Source of the DNA: Zanthoxylum bungeanum | Lineage: Eukaryota > Streptophyta > Magnoliopsida > Sapindales > Rutaceae | Length of the DNA: 64,000 nt | Direction of reading: 5' to 3' | Assembly: GCA_019454045.1 (NCBI GenBank) | Contig: SKCR01031851.1 | Span: 48,659-112,658 of the forward strand | Shown here: positions 11,791-24,447 of the stretch, in pieces | Numbering within the stretch: the stretch's first letter is position 1 | How the letters are laid out: each line of letters starts with the position of its first letter | The notes under the pieces: generated by a model | Databases searched by the model: none | Seen by the model: the letters and a program-made list of their open reading frames with translations, nothing else | Told to the model about the DNA's origin: nothing | Translations under genes and position numbers: made by a program

Positions 11791-12227
11791 CAATGCCACA
11801 ATTAAGTTTCAACTGATTAATTCAGTTTGAGCTATTTGTTTGTCATATTATATGTTTGAGATTTATTTTATCCAAAATATAAATACTGTTATTCACATAT
11901 AATGTGTTTATCTCAATATCATCTTTATATAATAAAACATTTTAGTGTTCTAGAATATAAAGGTATACCCGCAACGGGTTAAAACCTGATATAGAGATAA
12001 TGTATCTAGTCAAACTAGTTACATTTTAACAGTTTCCTAATTTAAGTACACACCCGAAGGCAGTTCCTAAACTTAGGTATCTACGGTTAAAACAGCGACT
12101 GTCGTCCCGTTTCCAATTCGCAGATAAATCTCAAATGAAGTCAGTATCCTGCTCATAGCAGCTTCTGCACATCAGTACATATTTATGTATCACACTAAGT
12201 ATCTAAAATCCAATTTTAATACTAGGA

Positions 12228-12540
12228 GTGAACATGTTTGTGACAAACATATTTGAAGTCAGAGCCTTGCTCGTCTTCAATTCCTTCATGTCTGCTTTGT
12301 TCAAACGGCAGTCACGCTTTCGCGATCCCGTTTGCCACAATTTAGGCAGACATTTTGGGATATGTCATTTATCTTCCCAGAAGATTCTAATGACTTTGCC
12401 TTTGCCCTTTTCCACACTCCAGAAGCCTTTGGCCAAGCCTTGGCCTTCCGGAACGTCGAAGTGAGATGCGCCTTGCGCTTCTTGCCTTATTGTAAACTTT
12501 GGCTTTGTCTCCTTGAGAATAGACATTAACTCTCCAAGAG
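12228..12540 (-). pseudogene. Copia A Gag end with broken zinc knuckle
   Basis: On the minus strand 'tgcctaaattgtggcaaacg' encodes C-L-N-C-G-K-R, the first half of a Gag CCHC knuckle (C-x2-C-x4-H-x4-C). The second half, K-R-D-C, is present but in another frame, one base short, as also in C. The plus-strand frames here (12228-12464, 12332-12529) are shadows. Upstream Gag is not readable. Confidence 0.65.
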
Positions 12541-12887
12541 TTTACTATTGCTATTAAGATCTAAGGATAGATCTATGAAGATCCTTTAATTTCTTTATCA
12601 TACTTTAAGGATCTAATCCTTAGTTCTGACTAAGAAATTAAGGAGTCTATTTGGCAAGCTTTAATGGATTAAGCACTAAAGTTATCATCACATAAATCTT
12701 CTAAAGATTATGTTCTACTATTTGCTTAACTCCGGGCTTAGGCCTAAGATGTTATTTTATCAAATAAAGTAACTTATTAGTTTCCAGGACCATCCTGAAA
12801 CTTTATTCCCAATTTGAAAATTAAACCACTTAAATACATTTTCCCTAGGATTATGTTTTAAATGCTAATCTTTCAATTTTATCTTGA

Positions 12888-13090
12888 TTCTAATAGTCCA
12901 ACTATTTAATCAACGATTTAGGTACTATTCATTATAATGATTACTATAGTCTAACTATATAATCAACTATAATTTAATAGATTAAATTCAATTATATTGA
13001 TTACTATAATCCAATTATAAAATTAACTATAATTAAATAGTTTGAATACAGTCCAACTTTTTATTAAAACAACAATTAAATATTAGTCCA
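12888..13090. repeat. AT-rich tandem repeats in copia A leader
   Basis: About three diverged units of 55-70 bp built on 'tatataatcaactataattt' and 'attgattactataatccaa'. Counterparts at 43590-43800 (C) and 49630-49880 (D) show that the array predates the three insertions. Confidence 0.75.
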
Positions 13091-13263
13091 ACTAATAATA
13101 ATTTATGTATGACGAAATATTTGTAATGAGCGCGTATGGAAAGTAACTAAACGAATATTGCAAATTTAATACTTGCCTCCCACTATTTTTCGGCGAGCCT
13201 CTAACCCTCTGTTGAGTACTCGGGAAGCCTTGTTTCCTAGTGGGCTAGGATCCCGTTAAATGT

Positions 13264-13676
13264 CACACAATCTTGACTTTGGCCAACAAATTGTATGATA
13301 ATTAACTAGGTAGATCTCTAAGATCAATTGGATCCCATCCAATTCCTAGATCCAGTAGGTGGACATCCAAGTCCGAAACATATATCTTATATATGCCAAT
13401 ATATCCAATATATTGCCTAACCTTTTTCCTCTGAATCAACTAAGCCTTGGCTTTGACACAACAAACTTAGTGATCCCAGTTAAGCGGAACCCATTGACCA
13501 TGGAAAGCTTCGTAATCAATGTCGATGGACAAGAAATGGTCTTGACTTTGGCCAACAAACCACAACTTGGACAAGACACCGATATGGAACAAAACCTTCA
13601 TGATTCAAACACATCCTCGACGGACAAAGGCCTTGACTTTGGCCAACAAACAATGCCAGTCTTGGATCTTGAGTAA
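13264..13676 (+). other. Conserved leader block with bidirectional open frame (copia A)
   Basis: Plus-strand frame ending in D-L-E-stop at 13676; the part from about 13474 (reading from V-K-R-N-P-L-T-M-E-S-F onward) recurs in D (50278-50484, same frame and end) and, with a frameshift, in C (43235-42972, minus). It is antisense to the element. On the sense strand a second frame overlaps it, intact in D (50495-50244) and stopped once in A. Three copies of CTTGACTTTGGCCAACAAA lie at 13272, 13541 and 13632. No family recognised. It may be a leader signal rather than a gene. Confidence 0.5.
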
Positions 13677-15205
13677 GAATCACTCAATGGAAAGAAAAAC
13701 GCTTAATATTATGTGAGGGTTTTTCGCGTGCAAATTGGCAACCAATTTATTCTCTTTGTTAAGGTCTCATCATCATACACCCTTAAACATGCAATCTAAA
13801 CACATAATAAGGCGCATATAAATAAATAATAATGATATGCGGATGGATACTTAACACATTGTTCCTAGAACAAATCTCTCATTTTCCTCTCTCCCGCTAG
13901 AACATGTATTACTTCTACCCGTTACATAACACTTCTAAAGAAACCTCATTTACATTGAGGGGAATATGTGAGAAGAGAAATACAAAGAGTATGGAGGTAA
14001 TAGGCTGGACACGCAGGTCCAATTAATAAATTCTAAATTTATTACAACAATTTCCAAAATTGCCCCACCCATCTAATATCCATCTGATATACATTATTCA
14101 TGCATCGCAACCATGTATTGACACAAGCATGTTATCAATCAATCTAATCCAATTAATTAATCTGATAATTAATGACCATCCAATGTTCAAACAACGATTT
14201 GATTTTGCGCGAGTCAAACTCGTTTTGCGAATAAGTACTCAAAGTACGAATTCTTGAATTAAATTAAACTACAACATTAAATCTAATTTAATATGTATTT
14301 AATACTAATTCGCTATTTAATTCCAAATTAAATACTACACTTTATTTGACGAACCTTTACGACTTAAATTCCAAATTTAATCGTTACGGGTCTCAAAGCC
14401 CGATTAACGTCCAACGTTAATTTAATTAAAGTCCAATGGGCTTTCAATTAATTTCTTTAAGGCGTGGACTTTTGGTCAACTTGGGTCAAATCCAATCACC
14501 AAAGCCCAATCAAGGAATAACCCCATAAGCCTAGAAACCAATTTAGGCCTATTAGGCCCAATTAAAATTTAAAGGTCCATTAAGTGATAATTGGACTTTA
14601 TGGATGTGGTTTTGGGCCCAATGGATCCAACCAATTTGCCTAAACCCTTCTTGGTACAACCAAGCCCAATAAGCCCAATAACAACTTTACAAGCCCAAAT
14701 CCAATTTAAGCCCAATTAATTAAACTACAAAATTCCAAATTTCATATTTAATTAACCAAAATGTAACTCCATAATTAATCAACCAAATCAATATTTCCAA
14801 AACATCAATTAGCCTAATTAATCATGCTCATTAACAACAAAACATGTCCAACACATTTTATCAAAAATCAAACTCATTACATGCTTTAAGTGTCTTGGCA
14901 ATTAGGGTATTTTTAAATTGATTCGGTTTTAATCCAATTAAATCCACAATCAACTTTACCAACATGATTCCAACTCATCCAATGAATCAAAAATCAAAAA
15001 TCCCAAGACATTTAGGGTAATCCACCTCTCGGCCAAGCCAAGATTTTTGGGGAAAATTGTTCCAAACCATTTTTCATGAAATTGATCCAATCAATCTTCA
15101 ATTAAACATCATTTAAGCATACTTAATCAAACAATTTGAACCAAATTATGCTCAAAATCAATTTACCCAATTTTAACGTTAAATCCAAGTTTCATGCTTT
15201 TACTC
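13677..15205 (-). other. Copia A leader, no recognisable gene
   Basis: Between the conserved block and the primer site. AT-rich, with runs such as 'aagcccaat' and 'ttaattaat' repeated many times (14400-14800). The C (41426-42960) and D (50496-52135) leaders align along the whole length. No coding evidence in either strand. Confidence 0.7.
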
Positions 15206-15217
15206 GCTCTGATACCA
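15206..15217 (-). other. Primer binding site of copia A (tRNA-iMet)
   Basis: On the minus strand TGGTATCAGAGC, one base from the 5' LTR. This is the standard plant copia primer site, complementary to the 3' end of initiator methionine tRNA. Confidence 0.92.
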
Positions 15218-15218
15218 T

Positions 15219-17255
15219 TGTTGGGAAATCTCTAAGTCCCGAGGATAAATTATCAAGCAAGAAACATAAGTGCGAATACACGAGGAAGTTTCGGAATACT
15301 TACATCGAGCGGTTGAGCGATGCGGCGGACAATAAAAACTTTTCTTCCTCCTCCAAGATGTCTCGGCAGTGAGCAGTTGGGCTCCTCCAAATTCGGCCAT
15401 GGTGATCCCTCCAACAAGCTCCAAGCTTTGTGTTGATTCCTTGCTCGCAAGTGGGTTTCCCTTTCACCTTTGTATGTCTCCAAAGTGTGTGCTAGCACTT
15501 GGTGATTTTTGCCACAAAAATCACTTTGTTTCTCTTCAATTTTCGGTGAAATCAGAAACTTTTGAGAAGAAAAACAGGCCCTAGGTCGAGAGAGAGAATG
15601 AGCATTTTGGCTTCAAAAACGTGTAAAAAATAGAGAGAGATGGAAAATGTGTATGAGTTAATTGTTTTCCAAAAACAATTAAACATATACCAATTTTACA
15701 ATTTCAAAAAGTCAAAGGAAACTATGTCAACCACTTCCATCAACTATTCACATCACTCAATCAATCAAGTGACAAGTTGTCACATCACTCAAAGTGACTA
15801 ATGATTTGACGCTTGATGCGACTAGTGATTTGACGCTTGATGTGACTTGCGGGCCGCACTTGAATTTGAAATGTGAGTGCGCTCGCAAATACTCCCGGGA
15901 TCGGGTTCGCTAATTCCAAATTAACGAATTTTCCGTTGCGACGTAATTAAATAATTATGCCTAGAAAAATCACTAATCACATCGCTAACGAATTAATTCT
16001 AAATTAACTCGTTCGCCTGAATTAAATTCTAAATTTAATTCCGCGTCGAAATCCAATTTCGTATAATATATAGAATATATTATTTTATTGATTAATTCCA
16101 AATTAATCATTTTTCTCTCTTTAATAAATATTTTATCCCAGATAAAGTATCTCCGTAATTAATCCCAGATTAATTTTCTCTCTCATCTAATTAATCACAG
16201 ATTAATTAAGTGCGAGTCATACGTCATCGGTGAATCTTCGGGAAGCGACCCATGAGATCCCCAGATATGTTGGCAGTAAATCTGGTCGTCGGACTATCTG
16301 AACACGTTAGTACCTCGTACTACGTTTGTACCGATTTACAAGACAAGGTTGGCTTCTAGCAAAGTGTCATGCCTATCCAATTCTCCATAAATATCCTTAC
16401 AGGAATATGTGATCTATATCAGGCGTAGTATACGTAGTATTGCGTATCTCGATCCAGTATCAGATGTCACGTACAAGGCCTGAGGCTGGAAATGTGTCTG
16501 CCCCATATGAAGCACATATCGGATCTCTGGTAACTAGTCTCTATATCGGATAATCATGACCTAGTCATATTATCCCGATGACTGCAATACATAAGAGAAC
16601 CAGTTCCGTATCCAACGTGACCGTCATCTCCACTATGAATGGAGTGATACTTCCGTCTTGACGTCACACCCAACACACTACGATTCTCAATATACCCAGC
16701 AGAGGCGTACACAGAACCTGTTAAAGCCCTGGACGACCTAAAACCAAAGCATATTGATTGTCGCAAGTATTAGCGGTGCAAGTCTCAGGTTAAGACCAAA
16801 TACAGCTACCCTGATTTCGGACTTCCATAGACACATAGTCATACTACCAATGGAATTCCGAGGGGTCTATCCAGAGCGAAGCTGTTTTCCGTATCATCGG
16901 TAAAACACAACCTCCTATTACACTTGCATGAGTATCATATACCCAAATATATGAGAACTATGTCGTTATGCCCTCACAACGCGCACAAGTATAATACTAG
17001 TCTTTTTCGCATTATCGATGTCCAATCTCGATAATACTCTGATTAGGGATATTTAATGATTAATCCTTCATGGATTGATACTGTCTCATATCATCTCAAT
17101 CCAGGAACTAATCATAAGGACCTCCTATCGTTTATACATCTTGGTGATCTAATCACAAATGATAAGATGGCAATTTCCTTTGTCACATAGTTAATTTGTA
17201 CAACAACACCATGATATTTACAAATAGTGACGCTATGGGTCATAACTGTCCAACA
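15219..17255 (-). repeat. Copia A 5' LTR (2037 bp)
   Basis: Runs TGTTGGGAAATC to CTGTCCAACA in plus reading and is followed by the TSD GTAAC. Hairpin array at 15987-16208. Ends and most of the sequence match 7391-9370 with roughly 4-5 percent differences in the part compared by eye. Confidence 0.93.
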
Positions 17256-18196
17256 GTAACGCCCCCAGATCCTAGTTCAAGACTAGGGATGACAGATGCC
17301 CCTAGATCTTAGCTTTAGAGCTTGGAGGGTAGCATAGATCCGCACCCCCAATTCTAGTTCAGTAGTTTAGGGGCGGCGATACGTGACGCCTCAAGACCAC
17401 TAGTTTCAGGGACATGAGTGGCATGCTTTGGGGGACAACGATACGTAACGCCCCAATGTCATGGGTTTGCACTTCTGGCTCTAGTTAGGCGTATGAGGGG
17501 ATGACGATACGTAACGCCCCCATGCGTCAAGTTTTTCGGCAGATATACAGAGCTTAGTTTTCAGAAACAGTTTCAGATTCAGTTTACAGAAATAGTTTTC
17601 AGAAGAAAGTTTTCTAAAAAGTTAAGTTTTCATTGACAATAGTTTTACAAGAAACTATCAGAAAATAGTTTTATAAAGGTTTTCCAGAGAGAGATATGTT
17701 TTAAGACAAAGTAAAGTTTTCAGAAAAGTTCAGATTTAATGCCCAAAAATGAGATTTCATAATGTATTTCAGTTTTTCACTTTAAAGATCATCCAGTCAC
17801 TTAGATCGTATAACGGTCTAACCCCCTCCCAGTGTTTTATTTGCAGGACCCTGGAAGACGGCAGCCACTAGAGGGTATGAGTCCACCAGAGTGTATATAA
17901 TGTTACAGTTCAGTCAAAGTCATGTAAATTCATGTATTTTGCATAATATATAGTAAAGATTTCATTTGTAATATGTTTAAGTTTTCTTTTTCCATGGTTG
18001 CATTGTAGAGAAGTGTTGAGTACATGACATGAGTCAAATGGCACATATATGTTAGAATGCGTTTGGGCAATGGTCCCACGTTTGAACTATAATTGAGATA
18101 ATTTAATAGTGATGTATACAATTAGTAAGTCAAAGGCTCAGAGGAATAGTACGGCCTATTCCCTGCCGGTAGCATCACCGAATCGGGGATGTTACA
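17256..18196 (+). mobile_element. G2 3' LTR, right part
   Basis: Resumes the G2 LTR after copia A and ends CCTGCCGGTAGCATC...GGGGATGTTACA at 18196. It carries three further GC-rich modules of the type 'ggggacgacgatacgtaacgcccc' (17375-17530, decayed to different degrees), then T-rich 'ttttcagaaa' runs and the terminal block shared with G4 (38755-39162). The TSD of G2 should be TTCAC (18197-18201), with its partner left of the window. Confidence 0.87.
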
Positions 18197-18402
18197 TTCA
18201 CTTTCGCATATTTATGTCTAATATTTTTCTCATACCCAAACTGACTTCAAATCTTTTATCTGTTAGCCAATTATATGAATTATGTCTTAATGTTTTATTT
18301 ATTATTTCTGGTTATTTTGTGCAAGATCCGTATATATGCTAAACACTTGGTATATACGGTAAGGTTGGACGGCTTGTGCTCTTCTCATATCTTCATCATG
18401 CC
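18197..18402 (+). pseudogene. Copia polyprotein scrap (protease/pre-integrase junction)
   Basis: Plus strand reads L-I-P-K-LTSNLLSVSQL, matching the V-P-x-L-x-x-N-L-L-S-V-x-Q-L motif at the copia protease to GAG-pre-integrase boundary, then pieces like T-L-G-I-Y-G-K-V-G-R-L after one stop in the same frame. It directly abuts the G2 LTR end, so G2 probably inserted into this copia element. The continuation is lost under F. Confidence 0.6.
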
Positions 18403-19742
18403 CGAAATTCAGATTTTATTTTTTAAAATTTTAATTTTCGGAATAAATTATTCGGTATTGTATACAAATAATTTTTTCATATTTTAACTAAAGATAATTT
18501 TCGTTATCATATAATAATATAATAAATTATGAAAACACAACAAAAGTTTTAAGAAAATGATTTTCTTAAAAATTGTGCAATACGTGTTACCAGTTGAACC
18601 GGTCAATCGGGACCCGATCAGGGGTGCCCTGGTCACACTAATAATGTCTGGTCATTTCAAGAATAGATCAAACAATGAACAATTCACTGTTTGGTCACTA
18701 CATGCCTGGTAAACCCGTTTTCCACCCAGTAACGTCGTTATTCACCGTTTTCACGTATTTTCGCTCCGAAATAATTTCCAAAAATTATTTAAACATCCAA
18801 ACATCATATTTTTAATCACAAAATATTTTGAGTTTTCAGATTTAATAAATTAACAATTAATTTATTTTATTTCATGCTAAAATTTTCCATCAAATTAATC
18901 CAACACCAATCAAAGCCACCACACATGAAGCTCCCAAAAATAATTTCAGGTATTACAAGAGTGGTCATAACACTCTAAAATGACAACCAAGTTATCAAAT
19001 AACCAAAATAAGTGTATATTACACTAATTAGGTTTACTTTAAACACTACACATGCATGTATTCATTCTATCAAGCATCCAACAATCTCAAGACTTGTTCA
19101 AAAGAGGAAAAATTTGATCTAAATCATATGTAAACAAATAAAGCAAAAGAAATAATTTTTTTTTTAATTAAAGAAAGTAAGAAAATATCTTATTTTTCTA
19201 GAATTTCTTCAACCTTTGCTCTAAATCTAGGTTCTTCTCTCAATCCTCTCTCTTTTTGTGTTTTAGAAGCTTGAATAATAAAACAACGTGAACAAAATTC
19301 ATTTATATACGAAAAGCCTAAATGGCCGAAACTAACAAGGGCATTTTGGTCATTTTATTTCAATTTTTAATCATATTAAAATTCTGCATAAATAATTTAT
19401 ACACATGGAAAATTATTTATCATATATTATATTTAATATATAATAATAATAATAATTAATAGCCTTTTCACTTGTAATATTTATATTAATAATAATCTAA
19501 TTCATTATTTAGATTAATCATAACTTACTTTATAAGTGTCAAGCTACCATATGCGCATTAATATGTATCTAATCTAATTATTTATCAAATACAAATACAC
19601 ATTAAGAATAACTAATATACCCCGACATGTGTATTTTCATTTAACAATTAAATGATTCGAATTAACTCGCTAAATTCGATAAAATATTATGAATAATCTG
19701 TAATTTTCATAGCACGTTACCCAAGTGCTCAACGAGTACACA
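18403..19742 (-). repeat. Copia F left LTR, truncated
   Basis: Aligns with 21217-21640 over its first 400 bp ('attattcggtattgtat', 'gtgttaccagttgaaccg', 'ttcactgtttggtcact'). It lacks about 40 bp of the expected start and its inner end. AT-rich towards 19740, where 'caagtgctcaacgagtacac' resembles the reverse complement of a block in LTR H near 32350. It belongs to a copia LTR group different from A. Confidence 0.5.
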
Positions 19743-20059
19743 CTGAGAAGAAGCAAAAAGTGAAGTGGGTTTCCCTTTTGACTGAGAAGAAGCGGAAAGT
19801 AGAATGAGTTTTGCAACGTGAGTTCGTACTCCTATTTTAATATCCTCATTCGCTGTTTGTAGCATCTTATACAACTCATTGTAAGGGCAACAAATCCCTT
19901 ACATATTAAAATTTAACACAAATTGCTAAAATGAGCACGGGAGTGTGCCAAGAATCAAATTTCGGCCAAGAGTGTCGTTCGTAGGAAAATCTTATTGCCT
20001 TAATTACTTGATCAAATCAATCATACGAAACACATATTGCTGACTATTTGACCCTCATC

Positions 20060-20400
20060 CAGTCCCGAGTGGAATAGTTCCACGAATACTATATGAACCA
20101 TGACATGTTCCTGATTCATGAAAAGTTCTCGCAGACATGTGATCATATTTTATGCCGCAGAGTCAACAAATTGAGAATGTATGATCTAACTCTTAGGCCA
20201 TTGTCCTTCCATTCATGGAAGGTATTAACTTCCTCAGAAGTTGATTCCTCAGGTATAGCAATGGGCATCGGGTTCTACAACACATTCCCAAGCTTTTCAG
20301 AGTCGAAGATGATCCTCAAACCCGATTCTCAGTTTGTAAAATTTTCAGGATCTCTCAGCTTGTTCGTATAAAGTATACAACCAAATGAATTAGTCGAGGA
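20060..20400 (-). pseudogene. Copia F Gag remnant
   Basis: The minus strand around 20217-20149 reads E-W-K-D-N-G-L-R-V-R-S-Y-I-L-N, matching the W-x-x-x-D-x-x-x-R-x-Y-I-L region of plant copia Gag (UBN2-type). Stops follow. Distance and orientation fit the primer site at 21158-21170. The 92-codon plus frame 20093-20371 is a shadow of it. Confidence 0.5.
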
Positions 20401-21157
20401 AGAAGCCGCCATCGTAAATCTATCACATAAATAATGAAAAACGATTAGTGGAAAATAGTTTCATATAATATCATACAAACATCAAATAGATCATGGCTTT
20501 TTAATTTAAAAGATGTCATCCCACTATTTAATGTAAAACCATAATCCACAAATAGAAAATAAAAAATTCAATAATTAAATCAAATTTCATAATAGAAAGT
20601 GGACCCCATGAATATATTTCAACTCACAGATTCGGCTCTTTCTTACCTACATCTATTCATTAGGTAAAAAACTCATCGTCAATCACACAATTGTGATTCC
20701 CAGGATTCGGTCCTGACTGTTTCTCGTCATGACAGCTTTGACATGTTCACAAAGAGGCGTATTCAAGGCTTTACTCGTCAATGATAAATTCAAGATACTA
20801 ATGTAGTCCTGACGGCTTTGGTACGTTTAGGATTTCCACTTTCACTTGAATGTATTACATATAACAAATATGTTCTTCTGGTGCAAACAAAATTTTCATC
20901 AACTATATCGTCACATCTTTGGCACGATAAAGATATAGCCACAAAAGTTTATTTTCATATGTATTGATAAGACAAACTTATAAATGAATATTTCACCTAT
21001 ACAGGTTACTATTTAAGCCTTATCAATTAGAGATTTTTCGATAATTTTCAAACAATTCTAATTAATCAAATAAATTTAACATGCATGTACAAATAATAAA
21101 ATTAGTTTAAATATCACATCTCAAACATGAAACATGTAAAGGATGTAGGATCAAACT

Positions 21158-21170
21158 CTCTCGGATACCA
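21158..21170 (-). other. Degenerate primer binding site of copia F
   Basis: On the minus strand TGGTATCCGAGAG, three bases from the TGTTGGGG that opens the F right LTR. It matches the tRNA-iMet site except for small changes. Confidence 0.55.
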
Positions 21171-21173
21171 TTT

Positions 21174-21640
21174 TGTTGGGGTTTTAGCTGCGGAAACGTA
21201 GTTTAGACGAAATTGTAATTTTTTAAAATTATAATTTTTCGAATAAATTTTTCGGTATTGTATTATAATATTTTATTCATATTTCACCTAAATATAATTT
21301 CCATTTCAAATAACTACATAATAAATTACGGAAACATGATGAAAATTTTATGAAAATGACTTTCCACAAAACGTGCAAAACGTGTTACCAGCCGAACCGA
21401 TCAACCAGGACTCTAGCAGGGCTACCCTGGTCACTCCAAAAATGCCAGGTCAGTTCATGAGCTTACCGAACAGTGAAAATTCACTGTTTGGTTAGTTCAT
21501 GCTTGGTAAACCTGTTTTGCACCTAAAACGTCATTTTTCACTGTTTTCGCGTATTTTCACTCCGGGATAATTTTCGAAAATTATTTTAACACCCAATACA
21601 CATCAAATATATCCAAACATCATATTTGTACTCCAAAATA
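21174..21640 (-). repeat. Copia F right LTR (5' LTR), truncated
   Basis: Opens with TGTTGGGGTTTTAGCTGCGG beside the primer site and is homologous to 18403-18830. It stops matching near 21640, so roughly three quarters of the LTR is missing. Confidence 0.55.
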
Positions 21641-22463
21641 TATGGACATGCCAATGGATTCAAAAGCAGTGAGGTATGGGTTAAGTAGCTTGAGTATGTC
21701 ATTGGCAAGTCGAGCATTGAACACACCTCATTCAATAGATACCAAAGCAGTGAGGATCAAAAATGGTTCAGGATCATGATTAACAATTGTTGTCTACCTA
21801 ATTGTTTATGTAATCGAAATATGGCCGTTGGGGTCTCATTCCCACTATGGAATTCAATTTAATTATTGAATTTTCATTTTTCATTAGGGATATACGATAT
21901 TATGTAAAGTTGTGAGAGGTGCTACTAGGTTGAAATACATGACCTAATTAGTGTTTTATAGTAATACTATGGAAAATATTTCTACCATTGTCTCCTCAAT
22001 TTTATCGTATAGATAGAATTAAAATTTTTAATCCACTTCATGCATGAATATTTGATGTATATGTTGTTTCTAACTCTACTTCTGGTTGCAGGTTTTTTAG
22101 AACAGTTTTTAGAATAAATTAGGCTATGAATGTTTTGGATTAGTTTAAACCATCGAAAATGTTGTTCCGGCTATCATGGAAAATCAAAATGGTTAGTCAC
22201 TTAATTGTTAAGTCACGATAAATAATCTGGATAAATATCTTATTTATGATATAACCCAGTAGAGAAAATTATTTCTTGTCATTAAGGATTGCATAAATTG
22301 TTTATGTTTTGAGATCATTTACTAGCATAAAGAAAACCCATTAGGTATTTGTTTGTCACTCAATGATATTTCTAGGCTTTAGCGATTTTTAGAGGTCACA
22401 TGTCTGATAAATTTTAATTGTCGTACATTTGAAACTATTGCAGATGTTTGAAGACAGATTAGA
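21641..22463 (+). other. Unassigned stretch before LTR F'
   Basis: No readable gene. 'caaagcagtgagg' occurs twice (near 21666 and 21740), a short internal duplication. The position suggests the decayed 3' internal region of the copia element whose 3' LTR starts at 22464, perhaps the same one as the scrap at 18197, but I cannot show a domain. Confidence 0.3.
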
Positions 22464-24447
22464 TGTTAGGGTTGTGCTCGGCGGGGCCAATTTTTGTTGT
22501 ATTTCCTTGTAAATACATATTTAAATATTTTATTATGAATAAAATAAACAGTTTCATCAATATATTCTCATTCTATATATGGTAAAGACGTAACGGACTT
22601 GAGGATGATTAGTTATTATACAGTTACAAAAGCGTCGCAACTGACATTTAATTATATCATAACAATACCATTTTTAAATTATTTCTAGTCAAGGTTTTCA
22701 TTACTTGGTCACTGAGTAAACCGGCAGAGATCGGTACACGTCATATATTGGAATCTTGGATTTCAATGGTTATTAATTAGTGAACCATGAGTCTTAAAGA
22801 CTCGTGTAGACATGTAGGTTTTTATAAAGGATAAATATTGAATGACTCACCGAAGATTCTTAATAGAGGGTACACCTTTTTCAATAAGAATCTTCTCGGG
22901 TTGGGTAATATAGTGATTCTTTTATTTGAGATACCACTGTGGATATATGAGATATCCTCCACACTTTGATGACGGTCACATCACTGACCTATTAAGGTCA
23001 GACCTCCGCCTATTCATTGGGTGTGGACTGATTCTCAGGATATTATGTGTGTGTCAAGATCGAATCCGCCGGTTCTGTGTATAGAGAATAAGTATCCCAA
23101 TTGGGATTAGCGATCTGTTAAATCCATAGGCCCGTGGTACACTGTAAAAGTGAGTTCTAAGTGTTATTAAGAGATCATTAATTTATACATCGACGAGATT
23201 ATACCTCAGGAGATTTGATAATTATATCTATGTCTTCGGTTTAATCCAGATACATGTGACGAAGGGATTATACGTATGCAATGACCTCGACCAATATAGT
23301 TCAACATGTTTATCCGTGATCGTCATAATTTATGAGTGGGTGAATTATGGACTTGAAATTGAATTTTGTGATGGATATACCTAAACTTAGATAGTCTCAC
23401 TTAATGAAATTTACTCGTAGAGTACTAGGGCAACAATTATGATTAATATTGATTATCCATAAATCGTTTAACGATTAAACGAATAAATATATGCATATGG
23501 ATATTTAGGTCATTTCTTAATTAATGTGTATTTGTATTTAATACATGATTTAATTAAATACACATTAATTAATTATAAAATATGATATTTTGACCCATGT
23601 CATTTTTTATATGTATATTGTTATTTAATGTAAATAATAATACATTTGCTTAAATATATATTTATTAATTATTGAATTATTTAATTATTAAATAAATAAA
23701 TAAATTAAAAATAAAATATTTAAAGTCATCATTTGCTGGGAAAATGGCTAAGTTTAATTAGTTACACTTGGCTTTAATAAAGTAAATAGTTAACATATTG
23801 AATTTGACTTCTTTTAATTATATTAAAACAAACCAAAATTGACAATTATGCCCCTTATATTAGGCCATTGTGACCTAAGTATAAAAAAATTTTTTTTTCA
23901 TTTTATTTCATAAGTTAAGCTTCCAAAAACATAAAAAAAAAAAAAAAAAAAAAAGAGTTGAGAGGAAAAACAAAGTACTAAGTAAAAATTCAAAGAAAGC
24001 TTGAATTTAAAGGTATTTTCTTACTTTCTCTAAATTGGAAACTATTTTCTACATATAATGTGGATTTATTTTTCCCTCTCTTAAATATATATTGATATGC
24101 TTGGATACTTTAAAATGAATATATGCGTATGTAGAATTTTAAAGTAAGCTTAATTAGTGTAATTAAGGTTTATTATGGTCATTAGGTGATTTGTTGTCTT
24201 TATAGAGTTGTTAGGCTACTCAATAATGACCTAGAAATGTTATTGAATTATTTTAAAGTGGTGAGACTTGATTGGTGTTGGACATATTGGATTAAAGTGT
24301 GAATATTAAGTAATTTTGGTTAATTTAGTTAATTACCAAAATTAGGATTTATGCCTAAATCAAAATTGAGACTCTTCATATATTGGATGTATTTTGATAT
24401 ATATTAGATATAAAAATTATTTTGATAGTGATTGGGAATCACCTAAT
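22464..24447 (+). repeat. Copia-type LTR F', left part
   Basis: Starts TGTTAGGGTTGTGCTCGG after a purine-rich 'gaagacagattaga', which could be a decayed polypurine tract. It resumes at 28538 and ends CCGCAAATACCCCAACA at 28771; the ends are near-inverted (TGTTAGGG/CCCCAACA). Solo LTR E interrupts it. Net length is about 2.2 kb. Weakly related to H (31317-33365), sharing 'gaatgactcac' and 'gatcctccacac'-type blocks. Confidence 0.5.
23933..23954 (+). repeat. Poly-A run
   Basis: A run of 22 A inside LTR F', followed by 'gagttgagagg'. It lies within an LTR, so I take it for a homopolymer rather than a retroposon tail. Confidence 0.8.

Larger units (their letters stand above)
7391..17255 (-). mobile_element. 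Copia element A, complete but decayed, minus strand
   Basis: Full structure: two LTRs (7391-9370 and 15219-17255), polypurine tract at the inner edge of the left one, primer site at the inner edge of the right one, and a 5-bp TSD GTAAC (7386-7390, 17256-17260). Domain remnants run, in element order from right to left, as leader, Gag zinc knuckle, integrase, RT, RNase H, which is the Ty1/copia order. All domains have stops and frameshifts. By eye the first 255 bp of the two LTRs differ at about 11 sites, so the insertion is old but younger than its host G2. Same family as C, D and solo LTR E. Confidence 0.95.

Noticed and set aside
20093..20371. 92-codon plus-strand frame as a gene
   Set aside because: The opposite strand carries a copia Gag motif that fits the orientation of the primer site; the plus frame is its shadow.
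23933..23954. Poly-A run as the tail of a LINE or SINE
   Set aside because: It lies within LTR F' with no TSD or promoter boxes around it.
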